The notes: generated by a model not told the origin, from the sequence alone. A stretch of 64,000 bases of DNA from Pseudomonas silvicola (GCF_026651855.1 NZ_CP093280.1:1342001-1406000), one strand, 5' to 3'; shown: positions 1 through 9,432, counted from the stretch's first letter. A program made the numbers and translations.

Positions 1-280
1 GGTTTTCTTTCTTGCCTTCAGGCCCGGTCACGGTGCCACTGATGGCGGCGGGAAAGGACTTGCCGGCCTTTTCCACCGCCACGTTCAGCACACCCAGGTT
101 CTTGCTGCGCATAAGCCCTGCGGCCTTGGCGATGCCTGGCTGCAGGATGCTCGACGTGATCGCATTGTAATGCACGGTCAGCTCGCCCAGCTGTTCCTGG
201 CGGTTGCCCTTGGCGGCGTCGGCCCCCACGGCGGGAAGGGCCAGGCACAGGGCGAACAGGAAGGCAGCGAACTGGCGCAT
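1..280 (-). CDS. DUF4426 family protein (3' end beyond window)
   Basis: The visible part encodes a protein beginning MRQFAAFLFALCLALPAVGA, a typical Sec signal peptide with a cleavage site after about residue 20. The following mature part matches the small periplasmic DUF4426 family. The C-terminus lies beyond base 1. The gene follows metW on the same strand with a 25-base gap, the usual pseudomonad metX-metW-DUF4426 order. The family has no established biochemical function and no catalytic motif is visible. The start is the ATG at 280. Confidence 0.8.
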   Translation of the reverse strand, partial: MRQFAAFLFALCLALPAVGADAAKGNRQEQLGELTVHYNAITSSILQPGIAKAAGLMRSKNLGVLNVAVEKAGKSFPAAISGTVTGPEGKKEN

Positions 281-305
281 GATCGTTCTCCGTGGGTAGG
301 CAGGT

Positions 306-926
306 TCACACCGCCAGACGGTGCTCCTGCAGGCCCGGGCTGTTGACCCGGTAAATGCCGATCTCACCCAACAGATTAGGCCACAGTTTGCTGGCCCAGC
401 CATGCCTGTGCTGGTGGTCGACCGCCAGACGGTCGAGTACCTGGGCCTGGCGCTCCTGGCACAGCTCTTCAAAGTCCTTGAAGGTGCAGAAGTGGATGTT
501 CGGCGTGTTGTACCAGGTGTACGGCAGGAATTCCGACACCGGCATGCGGCCGTTGCGCGCCAGGTACCAGCGGCAACGCCAGTGGCCGAAGTTGGGGAAC
601 GTGATGATGCACTGGCGGCCCACGCGCAGCATCTCATCGAGGATGCGGTCCGGGTATTCCACGGCCTGCAGGGCCTGGGTCATGACCACCACGTCGAAGC
701 TGTTGCTGGCGAAGTTGCCCAGGCCCTTGTCCAGGTCCTGCTCCACCACGTTGACGCCCTTGCGCACGCACTCGTTGATGTTGTCAGCGTCGATTTCCAG
801 GCCATAGCCGGTCACCTGCTTGTGGTCGCGCAGCCAGGCCAGCAATTCGCCGTTACCGCAACCGAGGTCGAGCACGCGGCTGCCGGCCGGGATCCAGTCC
901 TGGATAATTTCAAGATCGGCTCTCAT
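306..926 (-). CDS. metW: Methionine biosynthesis protein MetW
   Basis: A SAM-dependent methyltransferase-fold protein of 206 residues. Motif I (VLDLGCGNGELLAWL) lies near residues 18-32 and the DVVVMTQALQ segment follows around residue 80. MetW is the usual partner of MetX in proteobacterial homoserine activation; its exact chemistry is unsettled. A start at 944 would overlap metX, but the ATG at 926 is preceded by GAGGA about five bases upstream and gives the family-typical N-terminus MRADLEIIQDW. It lies immediately downstream of metX, seven bases after its stop, so the two are probably cotranscribed and translationally linked. Confidence 0.9.
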   Translation of the reverse strand: MRADLEIIQDWIPAGSRVLDLGCGNGELLAWLRDHKQVTGYGLEIDADNINECVRKGVNVVEQDLDKGLGNFASNSFDVVVMTQALQAVEYPDRILDEMLRVGRQCIITFPNFGHWRCRWYLARNGRMPVSEFLPYTWYNTPNIHFCTFKDFEELCQERQAQVLDRLAVDHQHRHGWASKLWPNLLGEIGIYRVNSPGLQEHRLAV

Positions 927-933
927 GGCTTCC

Positions 934-2073
934 TCAGATCGCAATTCGGTTCATGTAGCTGCTGAACGCCTTCAGGTACCGGGGGATCGGGATCAGGAAG
1001 GCGTCGTGGCCCTGCGGTGCATCGATCTCCAGGTAGCAGACGTTTTTGCGTGCAGCCATCAGCGCATCGACGATTTCCCGCGAGCGGGCCGGGGAGAAGC
1101 GCCAGTCGGTGGTGAAGGACATCACGCAGAAATCGGCCTTGGCGCACGCGAAAGTCTTGGCCAGGTCGTCGCCATGGTTGGCGGCCGGGTCGAAGTAGTC
1201 CAGGGCCTTGGTCATCAGCAGGTAGGTGTTGGCGTCGAAGCGCCCGGAAAACTCCTCGCCCTGATAGCGCAGGTAGCTCTCCACCTGGAATTCCACGCTG
1301 TGGAAGTCGTAGTTGAGCTTCTCGCTCTTGAGGCCCCGGCCGAATTTCTCGCCCATGGAGTCGTCCGACAGGTAGGTGATGTGGCCCACCATGCGCGCCA
1401 GCATCAGGCCGCGCTTGGGGATCACGCCCATTTCCTGGAACGAGCCACCATGGAATTCGGGGTCGGTCAGGATGGCCTGGCGTGCCACTTCGTTGAAGGC
1501 GATGTTCTGCGCCGACAGCTTGGGCGCCGAGGCAATGGCCAGGCAGTGGCGAACGCGGTCCGGGTAGGTGATGGTCCACTGCTGGGCCTGCATGCCCCCC
1601 AGGCTGCCACCGACCACGGCGGCCCATTGGGTGATGCCCAGGTAGTCGGCCAGGCGGGCCTGGCTGTGCACCCAGTCCTCCACGGTGAGCACCGGGAAGT
1701 CGGCGCCGAACGGCTTGCCGGTTTCCGGGTTGAGGCTGCTGGGGCCGGTAGAACCGTTGCAACCGCCGAGGTTGTTGAGGCTGACCACGAAGAAACGGTT
1801 GGTGTCGATTGGCTTGCCGGGGCCGATGCAGCTATCCCACCAGCCCGGTTTGCGGTCGTCGACCGAGTGGTAGCCGGCGGCATGGTGGTGGCCCGACAGG
1901 GCGTGGCAGATCAGCACCGCGTTGCTGGCGGTTGCATTGAGCTGGCCGTAGGTTTCGTAGACCAGGTCATAGGCATTGAGCGACCGGCCGCAGGCCAGGG
2001 CCAGGGCCTCGCTGAAATGGGCAACTTGCGGTGTGACTAAACCGACGGAATCTTCGGGGAAGACAGTGGACAT
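934..2073 (-). CDS. metX: Homoserine O-acyltransferase MetX
   Basis: An alpha/beta-hydrolase-fold acyltransferase of 379 residues that activates homoserine for methionine synthesis. The nucleophile elbow GGSLGGMQ places Ser157, with Asp323 (TTDWRF) and His356 (PQGHDAFL) completing the triad. The [13 protein letters not shown] segment is typical of the family. Pseudomonas MetX proteins use succinyl-CoA rather than acetyl-CoA, so the product is probably O-succinylhomoserine, although the acyl donor is not proven from sequence here. metW follows directly. A large palindromic repeat lies just upstream of the gene. Confidence 0.95.
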   Translation of the reverse strand: MSTVFPEDSVGLVTPQVAHFSEALALACGRSLNAYDLVYETYGQLNATASNAVLICHALSGHHHAAGYHSVDDRKPGWWDSCIGPGKPIDTNRFFVVSLNNLGGCNGSTGPSSLNPETGKPFGADFPVLTVEDWVHSQARLADYLGITQWAAVVGGSLGGMQAQQWTITYPDRVRHCLAIASAPKLSAQNIAFNEVARQAILTDPEFHGGSFQEMGVIPKRGLMLARMVGHITYLSDDSMGEKFGRGLKSEKLNYDFHSVEFQVESYLRYQGEEFSGRFDANTYLLMTKALDYFDPAANHGDDLAKTFACAKADFCVMSFTTDWRFSPARSREIVDALMAARKNVCYLEIDAPQGHDAFLIPIPRYLKAFSSYMNRIAI

Positions 2074-2156
2074 CGACCCTGCTCTCGCATAAATGAGGCG
2101 TAAGTCTAAAGAGCGGGGGGGCTAGCGGCAAGCGATGGAATGGTGCCGCCCTTTTC

Positions 2157-2219
2157 CCGAGCTTCGCCCGTTCCCGCAGGGGGCGATCAACCCCTCTTGC
2201 GGGAACGGGCGAAGCTCGG
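2157..2219. repeat. REP-like palindrome between yggT and metX
   Basis: Two perfectly complementary 21-base arms at 2157-2177 and 2199-2219 are separated by a 21-base loop. The arm begins CCGAGCTTCGCCCG and belongs to the same family as the copies at 8109, 24129-24266 and 28114. It sits downstream of yggT and upstream of metX, both on the minus strand. As RNA it would form a very stable stem-loop that could protect the yggT 3' end. There is no adjacent T-tract, so it is not a standard intrinsic terminator. Confidence 0.85.
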
Positions 2220-2238
2220 CAACGGCGTTACACCGACG

Positions 2239-2829
2239 TCAGATCAAACGCCAGAGCACATCGGGCATCTGCGCCATTTCAGCCAGCTTGGGCATGAAGA
2301 AGCTCTGCATGACCTGGATGGCCAGGAAGGCAAAGATCGGCGAGATATCCAGGCCGCCCAGGTTCGGCAGCATGCGGCGGAACGGCGCCAGGATCGGCTC
2401 GGCGATCTGGTAGGCCAGTTCGGCGGCCGGGTTGTGGGTGCCCGGGGCGATCCAGGAGACGATCACCATGACGATCATCGCTACCCAGAAAATCTTCAGG
2501 AACAGCGAGAACACCCCCAGCAGCGCCCAGATCAACAGGTGCGGCAGGTCCAGGATGGTGCCGTAGGTGAGCATCATCACGAAGGCCATCAGCAGCGCCT
2601 GAATGACGATGGCCAGCAGCAGGGACGAGGTGTCCAGGCCGGCGATGCTTGGCACCACCTGGCGCAGCGGCTTGAGCAGCGGCTGGGTGGCCTTGACCGC
2701 GAACTGGCTCAACGGGTTGTAGAAGTTGGCCTTGACCAGTTGCAGCACGAAGCGCAACAGCACGATGGCCAGGTAGAAACTGACCAGGGTTTGCACCACG
2801 AAGATCGTGGCGCCGGAAATCGCATTCAT
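2239..2829 (-). CDS. YggT family integral membrane protein
   Basis: A 196-residue membrane protein with two related halves, each carrying hydrophobic helices followed by the YggT signature (NPLSQFAVKATQPLLKPLR and AYQIAEPILAPFRRMLP). The family is an inner-membrane protein linked to osmotic and ion tolerance, and it is commonly encoded next to proC and yggS, as here. The start MNAISGATIFVV at 2829 removes a non-hydrophobic extension that would overlap proC. It follows the proC stop (2840) by ten bases, with an AAGGAG-type site inside the gap and the proC end, so it is probably cotranscribed. Confidence 0.88.
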   Translation of the reverse strand: MNAISGATIFVVQTLVSFYLAIVLLRFVLQLVKANFYNPLSQFAVKATQPLLKPLRQVVPSIAGLDTSSLLLAIVIQALLMAFVMMLTYGTILDLPHLLIWALLGVFSLFLKIFWVAMIVMVIVSWIAPGTHNPAAELAYQIAEPILAPFRRMLPNLGGLDISPIFAFLAIQVMQSFFMPKLAEMAQMPDVLWRLI

Positions 2830-2839
2830 GCAGTGCTCC

Positions 2840-3658
2840 TTATTTGCCCAGTTGTTCGGCAAGTTCAGCCGAGCGATGTGCCGCGGCGCCCAGCGCCTTT
2901 TCAACCAGGGCTTCGAAACCGTTGGCCTGGAACGACTTGATGGCGGCCTCGGTGGTGCCGGCCGGTGAGGTGACGCGGCGGCGCAGTTCAGCGGCATCGA
3001 CATCGCTGGCGACGGCCATGTGCGCAGCGCCCAGGGCGGTCTGCAGGGTCAGCTTTTCCGCGGTTTCACGGGGCAGGCCCAGCTTCTCGCCGGCGGCGGT
3101 CATGGCTTCCATCATCAGGAAGAAATAGGCCGGGCCGCTGCCGGACACGGCGGTGACGGCATCCAGTTGCTGCTCCTCGTCCAGCCACAGGGCCAGGCCC
3201 ACGGCCGACAGCAGTTGCTCGGCCTGGCCGCGCTGTTCTTCATTGACCAGGGCGTTGGCGTACAGGCCGCTGGTGCCTTGACGCAACAGTGCGGGGGTGT
3301 TGGGCATGCAGCGCACGATAGGGCGTTCGCCCAGCCAGGCGGCCATGCTCGCGCAGGTGATACCGGCGGCGATGGAGACAACCACCTGGGACTGGGTGAG
3401 GGCAGGGCGCAGGGCCTCGCACACGGCCTTCATGGCTTGGGGCTTGACCGCCAGCACCACGACGTCGGCGCCTTCCACGGCCTGGGCGTTGTCGGCGAAG
3501 GTTTCGATGCCGTGCTCGGCGCTGATTTTCGCACGGGTATCGGCACCCGGGTCGCTGGCACGGATCAGCGCCGCGTCCAGGCCCTGGGCACGCAGGCCGC
3601 CGATCAGGCTGGCGGCCATGTTTCCGGCGCCGATAAAGGCAATACGAGTTTTGCTCAT
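2840..3658 (-). CDS. proC: Pyrroline-5-carboxylate reductase
   Basis: Catalyses the NAD(P)H-dependent last step of proline synthesis in the cytoplasm. The 272-residue product begins MSKTRIAFIGAGNMAASLIG, a Rossmann GxGxxx dinucleotide site at residues 9-14. The family signature VSGSGPAYFFLMMEAM lies near residue 165. The start at 3658 gives the standard length; a longer frame reading in from yggS is discarded. The order yggS-proC-yggT is widely conserved in Gammaproteobacteria and links PLP homeostasis with proline synthesis. Confidence 0.96.
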   Translation of the reverse strand: MSKTRIAFIGAGNMAASLIGGLRAQGLDAALIRASDPGADTRAKISAEHGIETFADNAQAVEGADVVVLAVKPQAMKAVCEALRPALTQSQVVVSIAAGITCASMAAWLGERPIVRCMPNTPALLRQGTSGLYANALVNEEQRGQAEQLLSAVGLALWLDEEQQLDAVTAVSGSGPAYFFLMMEAMTAAGEKLGLPRETAEKLTLQTALGAAHMAVASDVDAAELRRRVTSPAGTTEAAIKSFQANGFEALVEKALGAAAHRSAELAEQLGK

Positions 3659-3692
3659 GACAGGTCCTTGAGAGGTTGCGGTGGAACCCGCG

Positions 3693-4382
3693 CTACGGCT
3701 GTTGGCCATAGTCGCGGGCGCCGAACAGGGCAGTGCCGATACGAACCCAGGTGGCGCCTTGTGCGACAGCGGCCTCCAGGTCGTGGCTCATGCCCATGGA
3801 TAAAGTGTCCAGTGGCAGGTTCAGGCTTTCTTGCAAGGTGCGAACAGTGGCAAAGGCCGCGTCTTGTGCCGCGCGGTCCTCGGTGGGCTCTGGAATAGCC
3901 ATCAGCCCGCGCAGTCGCAGGCGCGGCAGGGCAGCAATGGCGGTAGCCAGTGCTGGCAAGTCGGCAGGGGTACAGCCGGACTTGCTGGCTTCGCCGCTGA
4001 CGTTGATCTGAATGCAGATGTTGAGCGGCGGCAGGTCGGCCGGACGTTGCTCCGACAGGCGTTGGGCAATTTTCAGGCGGTCCACGGAATGCACCCAGGC
4101 AAAATGCTCGGCGATGGCGCGAGTCTTGTTTGACTGAATGGGGCCGATGAAATGCCAAGTCAAGGGCAGGTCAGTCAATTGGGCCTGTTTGCCCAACGCC
4201 TCCTGCAGGTAATTTTCGCCGAATTCTTCGATTCCGGCGGCGAACGCCTCGCGAACAGCCTCGGCCGGCTTGGTCTTGCTCACCGCCAGCAGGCCGATGC
4301 TGGCCGGGTCGCGCTGCACGGCCCGTGCGGCGTCGTGAATTCGGGCGCTTACCCGTAAAACGTTGTCTGCTATCGTGGACAT
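3693..4382 (-). CDS. PLP homeostasis protein YggS/PLPBP
   Basis: A 229-residue single-domain PLP-binding protein of the YggS/PROSC family, with a fold related to the alanine racemase N-terminal domain. The PLP lysine lies in the LLAVSKTKP segment (about residue 36), and the phosphate-binding region SMGMSHDLEAAV lies near residue 195. It does not catalyse a known reaction; it buffers pyridoxal phosphate. It is transcribed away from pilT, with divergent starts at 4382 and 4449 sharing a short promoter region, and sits upstream of proC. Confidence 0.93.
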   Translation of the reverse strand: MSTIADNVLRVSARIHDAARAVQRDPASIGLLAVSKTKPAEAVREAFAAGIEEFGENYLQEALGKQAQLTDLPLTWHFIGPIQSNKTRAIAEHFAWVHSVDRLKIAQRLSEQRPADLPPLNICIQINVSGEASKSGCTPADLPALATAIAALPRLRLRGLMAIPEPTEDRAAQDAAFATVRTLQESLNLPLDTLSMGMSHDLEAAVAQGATWVRIGTALFGARDYGQQP

Positions 4383-4448
4383 TAATTTGCGCCAGCGGGT
4401 CTTGGGGTCCGGGGCATTCTACCTGCTTGTCTGTATTTGGGGAGTCTC

Positions 4449-5483
4449 ATGGACATTACTGAGTTGCTGGCTTTCAGCGCCAAGCAAGGCGCATCGGACC
4501 TGCACCTGTCGGCCGGCCTGCCACCGATGATCCGCGTGGACGGCGATGTGCGCCGCATCAACCTGCCCGCGCTGGACCACAAGGCCGTTCACGAGTTGAT
4601 CTACGACATCATGAACGACAAGCAGCGCAAGGACTTCGAGGAATACCTGGAAACCGACTTCTCCTTCGAAGTACCGGGGGTGGCACGCTTCCGGGTCAAC
4701 GCCTTCAACCAGAACCGCGGCGCCGGCGCGGTGTTTCGTACCATTCCCTCCAAGGTGCTGACCATGGATGACCTGGGCATGGGGGATGTGTTTCGAAAGA
4801 TTACCGACGTGCCACGGGGCCTGGTACTGGTCACCGGCCCCACCGGTTCAGGCAAGTCCACCACCCTGGCGGCGATGATCGACTACCTGAACAACAACAA
4901 GCACCACCACATTCTCACCATCGAGGACCCCATCGAATTCGTCCATGAATCGAAGAAGTGCCTGGTCAACCAGCGGGAAGTGCACCGTGACACCCAGAGC
5001 TTCTCCAACGCCCTGCGTTCGGCCCTGCGCGAAGACCCGGACGTGATCCTGGTGGGGGAGATGCGTGACTTGGAAACCATCCGCCTGGCCCTGACCGCTG
5101 CCGAGACCGGCCACCTGGTATTCGGTACCCTGCACACTACCTCCGCGGCCAAGACCATTGACCGTGTGGTGGACGTGTTTCCTGCCGAGGAGAAGTCCAT
5201 GGTCCGCTCCATGCTCTCCGAGTCGCTGCAGGCGGTGATCTCCCAGACACTGCTGAAGAAGATCGGCGGCGGCCGGGTGGCGGCCCACGAGATCATGATC
5301 GGTACCCCGGCCATTCGTAACCTGATCCGCGAGGACAAGGTGGCGCAGATGTATTCCTCCATCCAGACCGGTGGGGCCCTGGGCATGCAGACCCTGGACA
5401 TGTGCCTGAAGGACCTGGTCAGCCGGGGCCTGATCGGCCGTGATGCCGCCCGCGAGAAGGCCAAGGCGCCCGACAACTTCTGA
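4449..5483 (+). CDS. pilT: Type IV pilus retraction ATPase PilT
   Basis: A cytoplasmic hexameric ATPase that depolymerises type IV pili and powers twitching. The product is 344 residues. Walker A is GPTGSGKST (Lys136), followed by an acidic Asp box, Walker B around ILVGEMRD, and the C-terminal PAIRNLIRE motif required for retraction in characterised PilT proteins. The ATG at 4449 follows a GGGAG ribosome site and gives the standard MDITELLAFSAKQGASDLHL start. pilU follows 76 bases downstream. Confidence 0.97.
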   Translation: MDITELLAFSAKQGASDLHLSAGLPPMIRVDGDVRRINLPALDHKAVHELIYDIMNDKQRKDFEEYLETDFSFEVPGVARFRVNAFNQNRGAGAVFRTIPSKVLTMDDLGMGDVFRKITDVPRGLVLVTGPTGSGKSTTLAAMIDYLNNNKHHHILTIEDPIEFVHESKKCLVNQREVHRDTQSFSNALRSALREDPDVILVGEMRDLETIRLALTAAETGHLVFGTLHTTSAAKTIDRVVDVFPAEEKSMVRSMLSESLQAVISQTLLKKIGGGRVAAHEIMIGTPAIRNLIREDKVAQMYSSIQTGGALGMQTLDMCLKDLVSRGLIGRDAAREKAKAPDNF

Positions 5484-5559
5484 CCGGCTGCCTGGGCACC
5501 CCGGCCAGCCGCGACTAGGCTGACGGGGGAGCGGTTTTTCCAGGACGCGAGGGTGGGGC

Positions 5560-6690
5560 ATGGAGTTCGAGAAGCTGTTGCGCTTGATGGTCGACAAATC
5601 CGGCTCCGACCTGTTCATCACCCCCGGCCTGCCGCCCTCGCTCAAGGTGCACGGCAGGATCATGCCCGTCACCCGTACTGCCATGAGCCCCGAACAGGTA
5701 CGCGAGGCGGTGCTGGGGCTGATGAGCGAAGCCCAGCGCGTGGAGTTCACCGAGCGCCGGGAATGCAACTTCGCCATTCATGCCCGGGACATCGGCCGCT
5801 TCCGCGTCAGCGCGTTCTTCCAGCGCAGCTTGCCGGCCATGGTGCTGCGGCGCATTGAAAGCCGTATTCCAACGTTTGACGACCTCAAGCTGCCTGAAAC
5901 GCTGCGCGGCCTGTCGATGCTCAAGCGGGGCCTGATATTGGTGGTAGGCGCTACCGGCACCGGCAAGTCCTCGACCCTGGCGGCGATGATCGACCACCGC
6001 AGCAAGCATAGTACCGGCCACATCATCACCATCGAAGACCCCATCGAGTTCCTGCACGAGCACCAGAGCTGCATCGTCACCCAGCGCGAGGTGGGCATCG
6101 ATACCGAGTCGTTCGAGGTGGCCCTGCGCAACACCCTGCGTCAGGCCCCTGACGTGATCATGATCGGCGAGGTGCGCAGCCGCGAGACCATGGGGCAGGC
6201 CTTGGCGTTCGCGGAAACTGGCCACCTGTGCGTGGCCACCTTGCACGCCTCCAACGCTGACCAGGCGCTGGAGCGGGTGATCAACTTCTTCCCCATGGAC
6301 CGCCACGTGCAGGTGTGGATGGAATTGTCGTTGAACCTGCGGGCGATCATTGCCCAGCAACTGATTCCCTCCGCTGACGGCACTGGCCGCCGCGCCGTGG
6401 TGGAGATACTGGTGAACACGCCGCTGATGGCCGAGCGCATTCGCCGGGGCGAAGTGCCTGGCCTGAAGACGCTGATGAGCCGCACCAATGACCAGGGCAT
6501 GCGTACCCTGGACCAGGCGCTATATGAACTCTATCGGGAAAAGGCGATCAGTTATCAGGACGCGCTGGCTTATGCCGATTCGGCGAACGACCTGCGGTTG
6601 ATGATCAAGCTTGAGTCGAGCACGGGCACGGAGGCCAGGGAGGGTATGCACCTGGCGCCGGACACGGGGCCGACGCCAGGTTCACGGTGA
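5560..6690 (+). CDS. pilU: PilT-dependent retraction ATPase PilU
   Basis: A PilT paralogue of 376 residues that assists PilT-driven retraction. It has the same N-terminal PAS-like/ATPase layout, with Walker A GATGTGKSS near residue 137 and Walker B MIGEVRS. The AIRNLIRE box of PilT is replaced by a divergent MAERIRRGE segment, as is usual in PilU. The C-terminal tail beyond about residue 355 is family-variable. The stop is one base short of the convergent peptidase stop at 6692, with no room for a separate terminator. Confidence 0.93.
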   Translation: MEFEKLLRLMVDKSGSDLFITPGLPPSLKVHGRIMPVTRTAMSPEQVREAVLGLMSEAQRVEFTERRECNFAIHARDIGRFRVSAFFQRSLPAMVLRRIESRIPTFDDLKLPETLRGLSMLKRGLILVVGATGTGKSSTLAAMIDHRSKHSTGHIITIEDPIEFLHEHQSCIVTQREVGIDTESFEVALRNTLRQAPDVIMIGEVRSRETMGQALAFAETGHLCVATLHASNADQALERVINFFPMDRHVQVWMELSLNLRAIIAQQLIPSADGTGRRAVVEILVNTPLMAERIRRGEVPGLKTLMSRTNDQGMRTLDQALYELYREKAISYQDALAYADSANDLRLMIKLESSTGTEAREGMHLAPDTGPTPGSR

Positions 6691-6691
6691 C

Positions 6692-7369
6692 TCAGCGCTG
6701 GGTCAGGCGCAGGGTCTGGTCCTTGGGCAGGACGCGCTTGGCAACGACGTAGTGTTCCTGCCAGTAAGGCTTGTTCAGGGTGTCGATGCTCACCGCCTTG
6801 CCGCGCCGTGGCGCGTGGATGAAGCGGTCGTTGCCCAGGTAGATGGCGACGTGGTTGACCCGGCGGCTCTTGATGTTGAAGAACAGCAGGTCGCCAGGCT
6901 TCAAGTCCTTCTGGTCGACCTTCTGGCCGTGGCCCGCAGCCATGGCGTTCGACGTACGTGGCAGGTCGACTGCCTTGACGTCGTTGAACGCATATTTCAC
7001 GAAGCCACTGCAATCGAACCCTTTGGTTGGGCTGCTACCGCCCCAACGATAAGGGGTACCTAGCGCATTCACCGCGCGCGACAGCACTTCGCTGCTTTGC
7101 TTGGGCGACATCTGCGCGACGGCCGGGCCGCCGACAGCGATGGTCTTGCGGCCGGTGTTGCGGCTGCGCGCCGACTGGCGTTTGCTGCGGCTGGTGGTGT
7201 TGGTGGCCAGTTCGGTGGTTTCCACCGGGGTCTGGGTGTGTTCCGCGGCACCGGTCTTGGCGGCGTGACCGGTGAAGCCGGCGGGAAGTCTTTGCTCACG
7301 ATTGGTGGCGTGGGCAGCCAATGGCAATAATAGGCAGATGGTCAGCCATGTCTTCAAAAATGGACGCAT
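6692..7369 (-). CDS. NlpC/P60 (C40) family cell-wall peptidase
   Basis: A 225-residue exported protein. Residues 1-21 form a signal peptide ending AAHA, and residues 22-90 are a low-complexity Thr/Arg linker. The NlpC/P60 domain follows with catalytic Cys120 (FDCSGFV), His173 (NHVAIYLG) and a third polar residue at His185. Such enzymes cleave peptidoglycan stem peptides. No SH3b or LysM targeting domain is present. The gene is convergent with pilU and has an AT-rich upstream region shared with the TM2 gene. Confidence 0.9.
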   Translation of the reverse strand: MRPFLKTWLTICLLLPLAAHATNREQRLPAGFTGHAAKTGAAEHTQTPVETTELATNTTSRSKRQSARSRNTGRKTIAVGGPAVAQMSPKQSSEVLSRAVNALGTPYRWGGSSPTKGFDCSGFVKYAFNDVKAVDLPRTSNAMAAGHGQKVDQKDLKPGDLLFFNIKSRRVNHVAIYLGNDRFIHAPRRGKAVSIDTLNKPYWQEHYVVAKRVLPKDQTLRLTQR

Positions 7370-7605
7370 TAGGCAGGCTCGTATGGGTAAGCGCGCAACT
7401 TTATAACAGCTTTTTGATCAGTTTTTAACCCGTTGGTCGGCAGTGATCCTGAGTAAAAAATGATCAATCTACGGCAAATTCCCACAATAATTCTGTGGAA
7501 GTCAGGCGGGGCAAGGGTTTGCCCGACTCGTCGGTCACGCGACCACACGTCGGCAAGAGACAAAAAAGTCACATAAACGTTTAGAAAATTTAATTATCAG
7601 AGGGT
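7370..7605. other. AT-rich divergent intergenic region
   Basis: This stretch separates the NlpC/P60 gene (minus) from the TM2 gene (plus) and must carry both promoters. It is noticeably more AT-rich than its neighbours, particularly 7430-7500 and 7560-7600. No confident sigma-factor hexamers, operators or small ORFs could be assigned by eye. Confidence 0.5.
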
Positions 7606-8040
7606 ATGACACGGCTCATGAACAGCTATCAGCACGACAACGGCTACCAGGACACCCACAGTAAACTCCTGGGGTACCTGCTGTGGATTTTCGGGTTTAC
7701 CGGCGCTCACCGGTTCTATTACGGCAAGCCGATTACCGGGACGATCTGGTTTTTTACCTTCGGTTTGCTGGGCATTGGCTGGTTGATCGACCTGTTCCTG
7801 ATCCCCGCCATGGACCGCGAAGCTGACCTGCGGTTCTTCGCCGGGCCGCTGGACTACAACGCGGGGTGGGTGTTGCTGACCTTTCTGGGGGCGTTCGGGG
7901 TGCACCGGATGTATCAGGGCAAATGGATCAGCGGGCTGATCTATCTGCTGACGGGTGGGGTCTTCCTGCTGGGCGTGCTGTATGACTTCTGGACCCTCAA
8001 TGACCAGATTTCCCTGAAAAACGCGCAAAGCACCCGATAA
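7606..8040 (+). CDS. TM2 domain-containing membrane protein
   Basis: A 144-residue membrane protein with two TM2 units. Each has a hydrophobic hairpin with the family-typical G-x-H-R-F/M-Y pattern: FTGAHRFYYGKP near residue 37 and AFGVHRMYQGKW near residue 101. The function of bacterial TM2 proteins is unknown. The start is uncertain: ATG 7606 sits only two bases from a GAGG, while ATG 7618 (MNSYQHD) is fourteen bases from it. The shorter form would lose four residues and no domain. Confidence 0.82.
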   Translation: MTRLMNSYQHDNGYQDTHSKLLGYLLWIFGFTGAHRFYYGKPITGTIWFFTFGLLGIGWLIDLFLIPAMDREADLRFFAGPLDYNAGWVLLTFLGAFGVHRMYQGKWISGLIYLLTGGVFLLGVLYDFWTLNDQISLKNAQSTR

Positions 8041-8108
8041 GTTCCGGTAGCGGATGCAGGTGCTTTACGGGGGGGCGGGCGCAGGCCGGTCAGACGCGGC
8101 GCCTGCTG

Positions 8109-8132
8109 CCCGAGCTCGCGCCCGGTCCCACA
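8109..8132. repeat. Single copy of the GAGC-type REP-like repeat
   Basis: A 24-base element reading CCCGAGCTCGCGCCCGGTCC followed by CACA closely resembles the repeats at 24129 and 44274. A degenerate reverse arm follows at about 8133-8155. It lies in the space between the TM2 gene and the convergent pyrC' gene. Confidence 0.6.
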
Positions 8133-8160
8133 GGACCGCGTCCGGCTGCCCGGGGAGGTA

Positions 8161-9432
8161 TCAGTCGGTATGGGCGATGTGGCCATCCACCAGGGTGTAA
8201 CGTACCGCGCCTGGCAGGCTGTGGCCCAGGAACGGGCAGTTCTCGCCCTTGGACAACCAGCGTTCACCGGCCACGGTGGTGACGTCCTGGGTGAACAACA
8301 CCAGGTCGGCCGGGCCGCCCTCGCTCAGTTGCCCCACCGGCAAGCGCAGCGCCGCCGCTGGGCCGCTGCTCAGGCGTGCCAGCAGGGTGGGCAGGTCCAG
8401 CAGGCCGTCTTCCACCAGGGTCAGTGCCAGGGGCAACAACAGCTCCACGCTGCTGATGCCTGGCTCGGTGGCGCCAAACGGCGCCAGCTTGGCATCACGC
8501 TCGTGGGGTTGGTGGTGGCTGGAAATGGCCTGGATCACCCCCGACCTGACCCCTTCGCGCAAGGCGTCGCGGTCGGCGCGGGTGCGCAGTGGCGGCTGCA
8601 CGTGGTACAGGCTGGAGAAGTCGATCAGCGCCTCATCCGTCAGAATCAGCTGGTACAGCGCCACGTCAGCGGTCACCGGCAGCCCACGGGCCTGGGCCTG
8701 GGCGATCAGCTCGACACCGCGGGCGGTGGTCAGCTGGCTGAAGTGCGCACGCACACCGCTTTGTTCCACCAACAGCAGGTCACGGGCCAGGGCCACGGTC
8801 TCGGCGGTTTCGGGGATGCCCGGCAGGCCGAGGAAGCTGGCCGTCGGGCCTTCGTGGGCCAGGCCACCCTGGGCGAGGTCGCGGTCCTGGGAGTGGAAAA
8901 TCACTGTCAGGTCGAAGGTGGCGGCGTATTCCAGGGCACGGCACAGGGTGCGGGTGTTCTGGAAGCTGGTCAGGCCATTGCCGAAGGCCACGCAGCCGGC
9001 ATCACGCAAGGCCACCAGTTCGGCGAGTTGCTCGCCTTCCAGGCCCTTGCTCAAGGCGCCGATGGGGAACACCTTGGCGTGGCCGGCTTCGCGGGCGCGG
9101 TCGAGGATCAGCTCGGCCACCGCCGAGGTATCCAGTACCGGTTTGGTGCGTGGCGGGCAGCACAGGCTGGTGACGCCGCCAGCAGCAGCAGCGCGGGTTT
9201 CGCTGGCGATGGTGCCCTTGCGGCTGTAACCGGGTTCGCGCAGGGCCACGCTCACGTCCACCAGGCCAGGGGCGGCGATCAGGCCATTGGCTTCCAGGGT
9301 CTGGTTGGGGCTGAAGCCTGCAGGCGCGGCGCCCATGGCCACGAGCTTGCCTTCGCTGATGTGCAGGTCGGTGACCTGGTCCAGGCCGGTGGCCGGGTCG
9401 ATGACGCGAGCGCCTAGGATACTGAGGCTCAC
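8161..9432 (-). CDS. pyrC': Inactive dihydroorotase-like subunit PyrC' of aspartate transcarbamoylase
   Basis: A 423-residue dihydroorotase homologue of the amidohydrolase family. The metal-binding HxH that normally follows PGLID is missing: this protein reads [14 protein letters not shown], so neither His is present. Pseudomonas PyrC' is known to be catalytically dead and to act as a structural subunit in the PyrB6-PyrC'6 aspartate transcarbamoylase; an active dihydroorotase should be encoded elsewhere. Translation starts at GTG 9432, overlapping the pyrB stop by four bases (GTGA), which indicates translational coupling. Confidence 0.93.
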   Translation of the reverse strand: MSLSILGARVIDPATGLDQVTDLHISEGKLVAMGAAPAGFSPNQTLEANGLIAAPGLVDVSVALREPGYSRKGTIASETRAAAAGGVTSLCCPPRTKPVLDTSAVAELILDRAREAGHAKVFPIGALSKGLEGEQLAELVALRDAGCVAFGNGLTSFQNTRTLCRALEYAATFDLTVIFHSQDRDLAQGGLAHEGPTASFLGLPGIPETAETVALARDLLLVEQSGVRAHFSQLTTARGVELIAQAQARGLPVTADVALYQLILTDEALIDFSSLYHVQPPLRTRADRDALREGVRSGVIQAISSHHQPHERDAKLAPFGATEPGISSVELLLPLALTLVEDGLLDLPTLLARLSSGPAAALRLPVGQLSEGGPADLVLFTQDVTTVAGERWLSKGENCPFLGHSLPGAVRYTLVDGHIAHTD

